Assembly: GCF_003171515.1 (NCBI RefSeq)
Contig: NC_089397.1
Coordinates: 620,001 to 684,000, forward strand
Source: Pyrenophora tritici-repentis
Taxonomy: Eukaryota; Ascomycota; Dothideomycetes; Pleosporales; Pleosporaceae
Length of the DNA: 64,000 bases
Direction of reading: 5' to 3'
A program made the position numbers and the translations under genes. Under the pieces are notes generated by a model. That model saw only the letters and a list, made by a program, of their open reading frames with translations. It was not told where the DNA came from and did not search any database. Shown here piece by piece: positions 48,301-57,361 of the stretch; the stretch's first letter is position 1, and the number at the start of each line of letters is the position of its first letter.

Positions 48301-49049
48301 GAAAGGTGCTCAACATCCTCAGCGCCAGTGTTGATGTCCTCTCGTCCGAAGCTCACCTCAACGCCATGTCTGCCATGGAGCTCTCACAGATGGTGGTCCA
48401 AGCAATGTGGCAGAAGGACTCACCACTCAAGCAAATCCCCCACTTCGACGCCGACACGATCAAGGCAGCCCAGAAATTCGACATCAACGACGTCGACGAC
48501 TTCATCAACGCCATGGATCCCGACGAGAACCCAGACTACAAGAAGCTCATTGCGGCCCTGAATGTCGACCAGCGCCAACTCGCCGACATTGCAAACTTCA
48601 CAAACAACTTCTACCCCAACGTCGAGCTCGAGCTAGAACTCGTCGATCCAGAAAACATTGCCTCGAATTCGCCCGCCCAACTCAAAGTTCGCGTCACACG
48701 CAACATTGAGGAGGACGAGGAACTCAAGACAGAAGTTCACGCGCCGTTCTATCCTGTCGACAAGACGGAGAGTTGGTGGCTGGTCGTCGGTGACCAGAAG
48801 GAGCGCACGCTGTTGGCCATCAAGAAAGTGCCTATCCTGCGCAAGTTGCAGACCGTGCTCGAGTTTACGCTGGAGAAGCCTGGCAAGCATGAGTTGAACT
48901 GCTATCTTGTTAGTGATAGTTACCTTGGTGTGGATCAGGCGCCACCTTTTACTGTGGATGCGGCCGAGGGTATGGATGAGGATAGCGAGGAAGAGGAAGA
49001 TGAAGAAGATGAGGATGAGGATGTCAAGGACGTGAAGCCTGCGATCTGA
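42372..49049 (+). CDS. BRR2: Pre-mRNA splicing helicase BRR2 (U5-200 kDa)
   Basis: An intronless 2225-aa protein, close to yeast (2163) and human SNRNP200 (2136). An N-terminal regulatory and PWI-like region with acidic linkers (about 1-480) is followed by two Ski2-like helicase cassettes, each with RecA1, RecA2, winged-helix and Sec63 parts. Cassette 1 has Walker A APTGSGKT (557-564), DEIH near 669, SATLPNYRDVA and QMLGRAGRPQYD. Cassette 2 has degenerate Walker A GIGKT (1411-1415) and DELH, as expected for the inactive regulatory cassette. The C-terminus is acidic. BRR2 unwinds U4/U6 to activate the spliceosome. The start MSKDQNNLAQFKY is conserved. Confidence 0.97.
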   Translation: MSKDQNNLAQFKYAAMSNLVLQVDRRFTNPRRPDEHTGDPESLAGRINIRDMGGRTGRDSANAQAKKLKGPGVERGNLGEGGDVLEREQRKRKRDDGTSGFGAIATADLNIEGLTYKPRTPATRQTFEFITTIVSRALGDVDPATTRSAADQVLEYLKDDNMKDFDKKKEVDDLLGTSMGAKEFNELVNLGKKITDYDAQDEDEGGDEEMADGEGADNGDNQGVAVVFDDEEEDEDGPQTFEVRDGDSSDEDEAAAPIEQIGEDQDMKGGGFVDTEETIIQGDTAAADAKSATDQLIPAHEIDAYWLQRQIGQIYEDAHIQQEKTRDALKYLAGVSDDGEEKELREIENDLMDLFDYEHHELVAKLVLNRDRVVWVTRWRRAAEDNDERTAVEREMKAAGQQKILQELRARETGIKAEDGAGAGKMKFNLKDISLPEPSNDVEMADAKPEGIVGGLQPSSRLVNLDNIVFDQGNHLMTNASVKLPQGSTRRQFKGYEEIHVPAPKAKRDPNEPALMPTSELPDWARVGFGNSKSLNRIQTKCFPTAFNDDGNMLICAPTGSGKTNVAMLTMLREIGKHRNPQTGEIALDDFKIIYIAPLKALVAEQVGNFGKRLEPYGIKVSELTGDRQLTKQQIAETQIIVTTPEKYDVITRKATDTSYINLVRLICIDEIHLLHDDRGPVIESIVSRTLRRSEQTGDQVRIVGLSATLPNYRDVASFLRVDPDKGLFHFDATFRPCPLKQEFIGVTDKKAIKQLKTMNDVCYTKVLEQVGEHRNQMLIFVHSRKETAKTAKYIRDKALEEESIGKILRSDAASREILREESESVQNADLKDLMPYGFGIHHAGMSRADRTSVEDLFADGSIQVLVCTATLAWGVNLPAHTVIIKGTQIYSPEKGSWVELSPQDVLQMLGRAGRPQYDTYGEGIIITTQAEIQYYLSLLNQQLPIESQLVSKLADNLNAEVVLGNVRNRDEAVDWLGYTYLFVRMLRSPALYRVGPEYENDTVLEQRRVDLVHAAAHVLEKCSLIKYDRKTGALNPTELGRIASHYYITHNSMATYNMHIQPGISAIELFRVFALSEEFKYIPVRQDEKIELAKLLGKVPIPVKEGVEEAQAKINVLLQAFISRLKLEGLALMADLVYVTQSAGRILRAIFEICLKKGWSQVAKLALDMCKMAEKRMWPTMTPLRQFPTCPRDIVQKAERIDVTWPSYFGLDPPSMGELLGMPKAGRLVCGLVEKFPRLQIEATPRPVTRSLLRLELTIRPDFTWDTELHGASEAFWILVEDCDGEQILFHDTFILRRDYSDGDANEHIMELTVPIDDPMPPNYFITVLSDRWMASETKLAVSFQKLILPAKFPAHTPVLDLQPLPVSALKRKEYMGLYENVGRFNKVQTQTFNTLYTTDDNTLVGAAAGIGKTICAEFAILRHWATDNEGRIVYLAPFQELVDNQYKNWNERLSGLSGGKDIVKLTGETTADLRLLEKGDLILATPSQWDSLSRQWQRRKNVQSVALLIADELHMLGGSNGHVYEIVVSRMQAMAIQIESKLRIVGLAVSLANARDIGEWIGATKHTIYNFSPAIRAVPLELKIQSFTIPHFPSLMMAMARPTYSAITQMSPDKPAMIFVPNRKQARNSASDLFNACVADENEDRFLNVELSEIQPILEKINEHSLAESLSHGIGYFHEALNTFDKRAVQHLFKVGAVQVMIVSRDSCWEVDSSAHLVVVQGTQFYEGREHRYVDYPISDILQMFGKAGRVGVDKSAKGVLMLPAVKREYYKKFLNEALPIESHLPDYLHDAFVAEISAKTIESTQEAVDWSTYTYFYRRLLANPSYYNLHSTSHEGLSAHLSDMVEQTLKELTDAQLIEHDEDEDSITPLNPCMIAAYYNISFITMQTLMMSLNGRTSLKGVLEIITAATEFEDIQIRRHEDHILQRIYDRVPFKMAEPNFETPHFKAFVLLQAHFSRMQLPIDLAKDQETVLRKVLNILSASVDVLSSEAHLNAMSAMELSQMVVQAMWQKDSPLKQIPHFDADTIKAAQKFDINDVDDFINAMDPDENPDYKKLIAALNVDQRQLADIANFTNNFYPNVELELELVDPENIASNSPAQLKVRVTRNIEEDEELKTEVHAPFYPVDKTESWWLVVGDQKERTLLAIKKVPILRKLQTVLEFTLEKPGKHELNCYLVSDSYLGVDQAPPFTVDAAEGMDEDSEEEEDEEDEDEDVKDVKPAI

Positions 49050-49353
49050 TAGATGAGCTTGGTATGCACTCATATAAGGGAAAAATTTGGGGGGTAGGCG
49101 TTGGATTTGGGTTTTCTGTAAATTAGTCGTTGTTTTTTCGTATCATTTGCCCTGGTTAATACGAAGGTGACGTTCAAACTGCCGGCTTTGCTTTGTGATC
49201 TTCTTTGCCTTGCCCACGGGTTTGCTGCAGATCGTTGTGACTTGCACACATCATCCTCACTACTACAACCAAACACATCCCCTCTAATATAACTCCCAAG
49301 CCTTCTATCACCCCACTATCCACCCGCAACTTCCACCCTACCCCCTTCTTCCT
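49050..49353. other. BRR2 3' region
   Basis: About 300 bp; 3' untranslated sequence of BRR2 and 5' sequence of the small membrane peptide gene. Nothing else is seen. Confidence 0.4.
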
Positions 49354-49518
49354 ATGGACTTTGAATTCTTCTACATCCTCTTTAGCCTCGCTACCTACAT
49401 CACCTTTCTACTCGAACAACGCGTGCGCCCTCCCTCGCTATTATCGGCCCTTGTAGGCATCTTCTGTTTACTTATTTTGCTCGATATCTACGTCGAGAGA
49501 TTGGTGGATAGATCGTAG
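49354..49518 (+). CDS. Small 54-aa membrane peptide, hypothetical
   Basis: A short open frame starting MDFEFFYILFSLATYITFLL and ending RLVDRS. It has two hydrophobic segments (about residues 4-20 and 29-46) separated by EQRVRPPSL, a positive-inside-type hairpin. Composition is unlike chance frames nearby. Function is unknown; no family is recognised. It could be a real small ER or mitochondrial membrane protein or the last exon of an unseen gene. Conservation in related genomes is the needed test. Confidence 0.4.
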   Translation: MDFEFFYILFSLATYITFLLEQRVRPPSLLSALVGIFCLLILLDIYVERLVDRS

Positions 49519-49837
49519 CAGAATATGGTGGAGCGGCTGTTGGAGGGTTTACATGGATCAGCTGTTGTCGTTGGGGAAGGAGAAGGAAGAAGGGAATGGA
49601 AGTAGGCTGGAAGTAGGCTGAGAGGTGGGTGGTGGGGAGGCGCACTATGATTGATTTGGATAACCTTATGCGATGTAACGAAATGCCTGGTCTTTCAGAG
49701 TGCTAAATTGTGACTGCATTGATTCTCTATGTTTGGAAGGAGCGCCATTAGCTCGTGATGTCGCTTGATTGTGGAGACAGATGGCTATGAGGAGTTGGAA
49801 ATGTATATGAGGAATTGCTGTTGATTCGAGTCTATGG
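49519..49837. other. Spacer
   Basis: About 320 bp with a purine-rich stretch near 49575-49640. No feature is recognised. Confidence 0.4.
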
Positions 49838-50729
49838 CTACAAGGCACCTCTACAAACCACTTGAACAGGCGTAATCGCCTTTTTCAACTGCGTCAAAAC
49901 AGCTATCTTGAGTTTCTCCACCTCCTCGCTGGAAAGCCCATCTAGTCTCGTACTTTCCTTCCACCAAATACCCAACGTCACAGTCTGAGGAAGAACCTTT
50001 GCATCTTCCAGCGCAACCATGATTTCAGATCTGAACCTCCCTCCCCTCTCCATCTCACGCATTCTTTCATTCCCCCCTCTGCCAACACACCTTCCCCTCG
50101 CCCTCCCCTCTAACAACCTCCCTGACATCCACACCTACCCTAACCTCCCTCACCCCCGCAAACCTTCCTAGCCCCAAAAATACGCCTTGCAACTCCTCAA
50201 CCACCCACCACCTCCTCATCCTCTCCCCCGCGAAAACCGCCACCATACCCGCCGGATTTCTCACCACGTCCTCAACACTGAACTCTGGGACCACGATCTT
50301 CTTCACAAGCGACCTGTTGCTAGACCCGATTCTTCGGTAGAACTCGCGCACAATGAGGCGGGGGTACTGTTGGGTGGGGGGAAGCAAGTGGAAAGTGAAG
50401 TGCGTGAAGGTATAGATGAGGATCTCGGTGGAGAGGGTGCGGTAGGTGGTGAGAAGGGAAGCGATGTGGGAGAGGCTGTGGAGGGTGTAGGTTGTGGTAG
50501 ATGGGCGTTGGACGAGAGTTATGAGAAGGCGGTGCGTCCTTAGGGTGGGTGCGAGGAGGTTGTGGTAGATTTGTTGGCGGAGTTCAAGGGGGAGATTCAA
50601 GAAGGGTGGAGTTGGGATTGGGGTTGACATTTTTGGTAGTTGGGTTGGTGTGGTGGGTTGATAGGATGATGTAGTCGAAGATGAGTTTGTAGGTAGCAAT
50701 AAGTTGACGTTAGGGCGATGGATTGACAT
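49838..50729 (-). CDS. F-box/2EXR-like protein with one +1 shift
   Basis: The N-terminal part has FLNLPLELRQQIYHNLL, the usual opening of fungal F-box-like (2EXR) proteins; a start at 50630 (MSTPIPTPP) is as likely as 50729. The first frame stops at 50067 after a C6 run (plus strand 50072-50077). Dropping one base there continues into a coherent charged helix-rich segment ending at 49838, for 296 aa from the upstream ATG. Such proteins are a large, poorly characterised family in filamentous fungi; substrate-receptor function in ubiquitin ligases is only an inference. The shift looks like the others in this window. Confidence 0.55.
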
Positions 50730-50979
50730 TATAGTAACTAACTAGTCTACTGATGTAGCCGTAGAAATCGTCGATGGAAATTTTTTGTTGTGTGGATTTT
50801 GGGACCAGAATCTCGGTCGATGCAATCGATTAGTTTTCTTGGGGATGCAGGTGCATCCAGTCTGTGCTGTGCGACACAGTGCGGGTTTCTTACCCCACAT
50901 TCCGCGACTGTACCCTCACCCTGATCTATTGGAAGACTCAGCAAGCGCCATATTCTGTCTTGTTGGTACTCACGTGGCA

Positions 50980-53137
50980 TTAATCATGTAAACTGTCTTT
51001 CCGTTCGCCTTGGTGCGAGTCAACATGGAGTGCGCGTACTCTGACAATGTCGTCCCCTTTCCTCATGAGTAGGCCTTCATCTGTAAACAAAATGCCGTCC
51101 ACGGCTGTGAGTTCGGTCCACCTAGAGTCAAGGTTGATGGAATGATCCTTGGGTGTCGTCATTTCGTTACTCTCATCACTTCCAAGCCAAGTGACCTCGA
51201 TGGTGATTGCTACCAACATCTTTTCATGATTGGATGGTGGGTTTATATCAGCTAGTCTTTGCGCTTCCTCGTGGGATATTTCCACATGGATTTTGGGTGT
51301 ATGAAAGCGTAAATAGGGCTCGGTTTCGTCGAAGACGCATGTGAAAGGCTTGCCCTGTTGCAGGTATAGTATGGGAGGTGGGAAGATAGAAGCAGCCACC
51401 TGTACAGTTTCATCTGCAGATTGGAGTGGCTCTGGTTGTGATGGAGCGCCCTCTGGAATAGGAATGAGGATACCGAAGTTCTCTTATCGTCGCCCACTTT
51501 GTGTGAGCGGTAGCATAGACTCTGGTGTGCTGACTGTAGGCATGCCTGTGGGCGTACCCAAACAAGCCAGACTTCTCGATTCTGATGGCCCCCGAATAGT
51601 GGCATCGGAAGCAGCATATGACGAATGTACGAGGGAAAATATTCCGCTCTCATGTGGCTCCGGTATTGTTCGTTTTGCTCGCAGAGCTGAAGTGACGATG
51701 GTTTCCTCAAGGGCTCTGTTAAACACATCGGTAACGCGTACGAAATTCTTTCGGTGCTTCTTGCTTAGAGCAAGACTGTATAGGTCTGGTAACATCCAAG
51801 GGCTGTATACCTTTCCATGGGTTTTCGATATGTAGAATTTACCGTGTGTCTTGACAAATAGATTGCAGAGGAAGCATGCGTCCTTGCTAGATTTGAGCAC
51901 TCGGGGCGGATACGCTGTAATTGGATAATGCTCGTAGTAACAGAGTATCTGAATTTCAGCGTGGACTCTGAAGTGCCCCCCAGATTGAGCCTGTTTTATG
52001 TATGTTGTTACGTTCCTCTTACCATTAATCTTTGCATCTCCTAACTTCTGTTGCCAAGCGTTCGTCACTCTTAAACTCTGAGTCACCGCTTGTAAACGTT
52101 GTTGCTGGAGGTCCGATCTATGACGATCCAGGGCAATAGACAGATCGTACGGCTTGAAGTGAATTGGAAGTATCTGTATAGATCCAAAGACTCTGAATCT
52201 TCCAGCAAAGCTTAACAGTCGGCGTACTGTAGGTAGGTAGTGTCCTATATGGCCGAGTCGCAATTTGAGGCTGTCTCTCGCACATGGATCCATATCGAAG
52301 TTTGGCACGCTGGCAATAAGCTTGGGAAGCAGATCGCCATGGCGTTTCCACATCTTGCTTACGATCTTGGCAATCGCGACCAGGCTCCGGACACTGGAAG
52401 CTCCAGCGCTTTCATCATGATTTGATGTTACACTCAGCTGAGAAAGATAGCCGAATTCCTCTGCAAGGTTGAATAGATGACGACGTGACTGCTTCAGTTC
52501 GGGGTTGACTCTTTGTGCATAGTCTAAGACTCTTTTCAAGCGCCGGGCTGTGGTACTCTCCATTGCCTGCTGTGGATTGGAGGATGGGACATAGTTCAAA
52601 CGCCGCATGAACCGATCTTTACCCCGCATTATTACTTGACAGAGTAATGCATCTGATCTGTCCGCTGGGTTGTCTTTGCAAATAAGCTGCTGGGCAAAGT
52701 CTTTGGGGATGTAGTTACTGACCGTTGTTTTGCTGTTGCAGAACATCAGCCATATCTCGTAGGCCATCTTCCAAGCGTACTGTAGATCCTGTGTTGGTTG
52801 CGACCGTTATAATTAGACCTTTATGACTCGGCAGCTCTTCCATACATAGGGCCATGACTTCCCCAGGATGATCACTATAACTAGCAAGATAGTTGACACA
52901 ATTAACGATCTCTAGTTCTTCTTGGAAACTGACAGTTCTATCTCCCAGAACGTTAACTGCGATTGGGTCGTTGCGTGTTGGAAGCATAGGCTTGTCACAT
53001 ATCTGGCCGAGCAGAGCGGCATTTTCGGCGATTCGCAAGCCAATGTTTTCCATAATATGTACAACAGATATTCCTATCGAGCATTTCAAGCGCATATGAA
53101 GATTGGAGTATTGCAAAGATCGAGTGTGAGGTGTCAA
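50980..53137 (-). CDS. OTT_1508-type deaminase-like fungal protein
   Basis: Minus strand, two coding blocks, 51498-53137 and 50980-51452, with a 45-bp intron (GTGGGC to TTCCAG). One extra base is implied in the T4 run at 52728-52731. With it removed the total is an exact 703-aa frame. The central domain carries HAEIQILCYYE followed by RVLKSSKDACFLCNLF and THGKVYSPW, the pattern of the OTT_1508-like deaminase family (HAE and CxxC zinc site). The domain is related to toxin-type and nucleic-acid deaminases, but fungal members have no known substrate. The N-terminal third is helical with no known domain. Without correction the first frame ends after 140 codons. Confidence 0.65.
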
Positions 53138-54168
53138 CTAGGCTGTGATCAGATATATAAAGCTACCGCCCAGCTGAGTCTGCCATTGGCCATTGGTGTC
53201 ACACGACAGGCGACACCTGGCTGTGCATATGCATGAATGTGGCACTCATATTGAAATCTTTTGTGCTCAAGTCTACAGTACGCTCTGAGTCTCCATTTCC
53301 ACAGAGCACAGCCGGACGAGGACGACAAAAGTGGATCATAGGCAGCAGTTTGGAGCTGCAGGCAAGATCTGGCAGTTGTGTTACGCTCGCGCAATACGGC
53401 ATTTAACTAGCAGATATAAGCATAGAGATGAGGCTTATCAGTATGCGCTAAGGAACTAAATCGCACTATGGGAGAGAGTAACGTAGCAGCCAGGTAACAT
53501 AGAATACTTAACATGCTAGTGTACAAAGGCTACCGTAGTCGCTAGACACGGCTATTCGGTGCTAACCCACACTATTAAGTATTTTTGTCGCCCAGGTGCG
53601 CGATGGAATAGAGCGAGATTTGGGAAAAAGCGATCTTACGAAGAGTGAGCAGTCAAGAGCGTTGGGCAGACAAGAGGAGGTTGGGCCAATACGCTAATCC
53701 TAGTATCGTGATTCTGCTGATTGGCCCGCACGTACTCCTCCCACTGACGCAGCTCCACTACTATGTATCCTTTCATCGTGTCACGAACGAGCGCCACCGC
53801 GTAGCCAGTATAATCGCTTCGCATGTGTCTGCAGGTTGCACCTATCTGGTGTATCCGTATGAAGACCGCTTTTCATTCTCTCTCCATCATAATGGCAGCG
53901 TACGCCCTGAAATTTCTCGGGCACCTGGAGTCTTGAACGAATATAAGCGCAATCCTACCGGACTTCATTCCACCCCGGATGTTCGGATGCGTCAGCTCAA
54001 TTTACAGGGATGCGCTAGTCCGGGATAGATCCCCCCTTAATGTCTGCCGTCGTCGTCATCGTCGCCAAACTTGGATTCTAGTACTTTCTTTTGGCGATCA
54101 AGAGGTAGATATCTTATCTCAACTGACTAGAATTTTTTTGTAGCTGCAACCCAGAAACTTGCGAAAAT
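53138..54168. other. Gene-poor spacer
   Basis: About 1 kb with no supportable gene. A 127-codon frame at 53645-54028 (plus) has no recognisable motif and is not called. Composition shifts locally towards AT. Confidence 0.45.
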
Positions 54169-54969
54169 ATGGCTGTGATATCTGGATTGAAACGCGCAGC
54201 TTCCGAGGAGCCCGAACACCATGGGGCAGTACAACAGCCCATGGACATGAAGAGGCTCAAAGTCCCCAACGCTACTGAGCCGACCACGACAACCAGGAAG
54301 GATTCCACGACTGAATTGGAGAACAAAAGGACAGAAGTTGCCCAAGGAGAGCAGAATGAGATTGCAGCACAGCTCGAGGTCGCTGACGTTCCGACTACGA
54401 CCAAGATAAACTCTGAATCTGCAGACGTCCAACCAGAAGAAACTTCGAAAGCTCCAGACACTGAAATTGGGGTTCCAGCGGGTGAACATGCCGTGGTTCA
54501 CAAAGTACAATCCCCAAATGGTGGCAACAACGCTCCATCAGAAGTTCATGTGGAAGGAACATCCGGAATCGATGGAATCGGCGCAGAAACGGCTCAGCCA
54601 ATCACCGACCCAATCGTAATCAGCGATGATAACAGTGGAGAATATACCGAAGATGAAGATGAAGAGGATGAACTATCTGAGGAAGAGTATGACCACGAGC
54701 CTTACGGTTCTGGGCCGGTCTGTGATGCCGATTAAAGCGGTGCCTGGATCCCCACGGCTCACAATAACGACTTGGAGCTCGAAGCGGCGCTACAGGCTCA
54801 TGAAGATGAAGTTATGGATGCAATGACTATGGACGATGTCTATGACCAAATGGGCCTGGCTAGCGATTCCAATGATAGTGAGAGCGAGGTCGATAGGAAA
54901 CTGGCTGCAAGGGAAGAACTAGAGAACGACGATTGGAATGATGATGGCGATTATGGCAGCGATTTCTAG
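54169..54969 (+). pseudogene. Acidic disordered protein, broken by in-frame TAA
   Basis: A frame starting MAVISGLKRAASEEPEHHGA encodes 188 residues rich in Glu, Thr and Asp, ending in a run of acidic residues and a TAA at 54733-54735. The same frame continues without a further stop through 54969. The downstream part (LELEAALQAHEDEVMDAMTM, then DDWNDDGDYGSDF) has the same acidic character, so the two halves look like one gene. No intron with plausible signals removes the TAA. No family is recognised. It is either a nonsense-mutated gene or two abutting small genes. Confidence 0.45.
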
Positions 54970-55765
54970 CATGTATGCGATGATGAATGTATCGATTGGC
55001 AAGGCGCATACATCATCGTCACCACATCCTTTACCCTGCGGTTACATTTTTAGGTTAGACTGGCGATGTTATTGTTAATAGCTGCGCGGCCTTAAGCCCC
55101 CGCCTCAGCGCACTTTTGTAATCCATCATGTGTATCCATTTAATTCGTGGCAGTATTACATCATGTCATTCAACGATGACACGTGCTCCGTCATCGGGAG
55201 TTGTGCGGTGTAGTCCCGTGAATTCAGTGGAACAGTTGTTGTGTGCGACACGCATGTGTATGACTGTGTGGATAAGCACCCAATAGGCGTGCCTGAAGAC
55301 TACATCGGCCTTTGTACACTTGTATGTGAAGTGTTTTATGTCACCCGGGTGCCAACAAGACCGTCGTCGAACTCGACTATGACGAGGAAACTGATGACAC
55401 GTACCTTCGCCTTCACGATCTACACGACAAAGGTGAGCGCGAGAGCTCGTTATTGGCTTGAACAGAATCGTAACCATGGTTGTTCAAATAGCGGTGGAGC
55501 CTGAACCAAACGTATGATACCTTCTCGTCACTGCTCGTCACCCAAGCCCCCACCATAAACGGAAAATCGCGCATGTGACAGAACCAGCTCGTCACCTAAA
55601 CCCCCGCAATAAACGGATAATCGCGCATATAAGAGAAAAGTTTACCAGTAACAAGCATAGCATCTGCGCTCGGTATCGAGTACAAGTACTTGCATTCCCT
55701 AGCCTTAAGGTTCTTCCTTTTTTCTTGCACCTAACTTTGAAAGTTCAAACCTAAACCAGGCCAAA
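54970..55765. other. Spacer before the HNH gene
   Basis: About 800 bp. It contains a 44-bp direct duplication (listed separately). No gene is supported; a 103-codon minus frame at 55166-55477 has no motif. Confidence 0.4.
55533..55630. repeat. 44-bp direct repeat, two copies
   Basis: Copies at 55533-55576 and 55587-55630 differ at a handful of positions. Both contain GCTCGTCACC at the start and ATAAACGGA then ATCGCGCAT at the end. They lie about 135 bp upstream of the HNH gene start and could be promoter elements or simple duplication. Confidence 0.6.
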
Positions 55766-57106
55766 ATGTTATCATCCAAAAACACAAACCTACCTAAGCA
55801 TTCCAAATCTAGATCTTCCATGCCGCCTCCGGTTATACCAGACCGCACTTCAAGCAAGAGGCTTCTCGAGACAAATGACCAGCTAGACACTCAACTGTCC
55901 AAAGTCCGGGAAGACTTCAAGAAAATCAAATCAAATTTGAAGCCCAAGACCAGTTTCGACTCCGAATATTGGGCACAAACTGTGCAAATAGCCGCGTTAG
56001 GAAAAACCTCATCACAACTAGAGCTTCACAAAGCAGCAAACAACTACGTTGCGGTGGGACAAAAAAGTGAGGAGGACTTCATGAAACCCCCAATTGCTGA
56101 CCCCCTCAATGTACAAGTCAAGTTCTGGGAAAGTGAACGCAAGGTCTACCGTACAAGGGAGATAGAAATGAAGGTTAGCAGTAAGAACCCTGAGCGCAGA
56201 TCTCGGCATGTGTCTATGCAGCTGTTCACAAGCTCCCCATTAGGGCTCGGTATCAGAGAGACCATGGCAAGGCGTCGCGATGCAAAGAATCAAAGTGACT
56301 TTAAGAGTGAGGTTCTTCGGCAATATGATGTGGTACATCCTGATACTCCAAATAAATACTGGAATATGATTTCACGACAATACGAGCCTAGGACAGCCTT
56401 CACGGCCTCACACATTGTAGCCTGTCGACACGGCCAAGAGATGATGACGGCAATCTTCGTACTGGACGCAAAAGGCGAGCTTTTCTCGGCGTCAAACGGA
56501 CTCATGTTGCCGACTTTAGTCGAAGAACAGTTTGATAATGGTATGATGGCCATTGTACCAGCCATCAAAAATCCGTCTTCAAAAGCAGAAGTCGCATTAT
56601 GGCTGAACCAGGAACCGCGAAAGTACAAGATAAATTTTTTTGACAACGCACGGCGTGCCTTAGATGAGGATGTGTATGACGATATGTCTTCTGGTAAGGC
56701 CGTGCCCGTCAAGTTCAGAGACCTACACAACCAAGAGCTCCATTTCCGTGGAAATTTCCGGCCCCGGGCTCGATACCTGTACTTCCATTATTGCTGCCAA
56801 GTTTTGCGAAACGCTTGGAGTAAAGGCGCGAATGCAAAGAGTCTTTCTACGATGCAGGGTGAGCACCGTGTCTTCGCCTGGGGAACTGTGGGAAAGTACA
56901 TGGCTGAAGATCAAATGCGGGCGTTTTTAGAAGAGCTGGGACATGAATACAAGCCTTTGATGGCAAATGCAGATCCGGCACTTGAAATAGGCGCTGAGCG
57001 GCATGTATTTGTCGATGCTGCGGCTCGTCAGGTTAGCCTCGGTGCCAAGAAGGAACTGAAGGGTGGGTTCGATGAGGATGAGGATGAGGAGGATGAAGAA
57101 GAATAA
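55766..57106 (+). CDS. HNH nuclease domain protein (PF13391-type)
   Basis: A single-exon 446-aa protein. The N-terminal 190 residues are basic and helical (VREDFKKIKSNLKPK). The HNH_2-type domain spans about 205-270, with His216 (TASHIVACRHG), Asn244 (SASNGLML) and the EEQFDNGMMAIVP signature. A mixed segment with RYLYFHYCCQVLRNAW and an acidic tail (DEDEDEEDEEE) follow. These fungal HNH proteins are multicopy and of unknown role; nuclease activity is inferred from motif only. The stop is the first of two TAA codons embedded in a GAA repeat, so the tail length may vary between strains. Confidence 0.75.
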   Translation: MLSSKNTNLPKHSKSRSSMPPPVIPDRTSSKRLLETNDQLDTQLSKVREDFKKIKSNLKPKTSFDSEYWAQTVQIAALGKTSSQLELHKAANNYVAVGQKSEEDFMKPPIADPLNVQVKFWESERKVYRTREIEMKVSSKNPERRSRHVSMQLFTSSPLGLGIRETMARRRDAKNQSDFKSEVLRQYDVVHPDTPNKYWNMISRQYEPRTAFTASHIVACRHGQEMMTAIFVLDAKGELFSASNGLMLPTLVEEQFDNGMMAIVPAIKNPSSKAEVALWLNQEPRKYKINFFDNARRALDEDVYDDMSSGKAVPVKFRDLHNQELHFRGNFRPRARYLYFHYCCQVLRNAWSKGANAKSLSTMQGEHRVFAWGTVGKYMAEDQMRAFLEELGHEYKPLMANADPALEIGAERHVFVDAAARQVSLGAKKELKGGFDEDEDEEDEEE

Positions 57107-57109
57107 GAA

Positions 57110-57140
<31 letters not shown>

Positions 57141-57175
57141 AAGAAGAAGAAGAAGAAGAAGAAGAAGAAGAAGAC
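57090..57175 (+). repeat. GAA/AAG microsatellite at the 3' end of the HNH gene
   Basis: A run of about two dozen GAA-type triplets spans 57095-57173. Two interruptions of the form GAATAAG place TAA codons in the frame of the upstream gene. On the minus strand the same repeat gives chance phenylalanine- or leucine-rich frames. Confidence 0.85.
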
Positions 57176-57361
57176 AACGAGTAGCTCTGAGGAGGATGGG
57201 GAGGAGGATAGGAGTGATGGAGAAGACAAGGAGTAGTCCTTGGAAAAGCCTTTGTCTACCGGTGCCATGACATGAGCAAGTTATGACTGTTTCCACATGT
57301 ATACTAGGTATACAAGTATTCAACATATCCCACTTGAACGCCTCTCCTTTTCCCATCACTC

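Noticed and set aside
53645..54028. 127-codon open frame on the plus strand
   Set aside because: No domain, no splice context and no similarity to neighbours.
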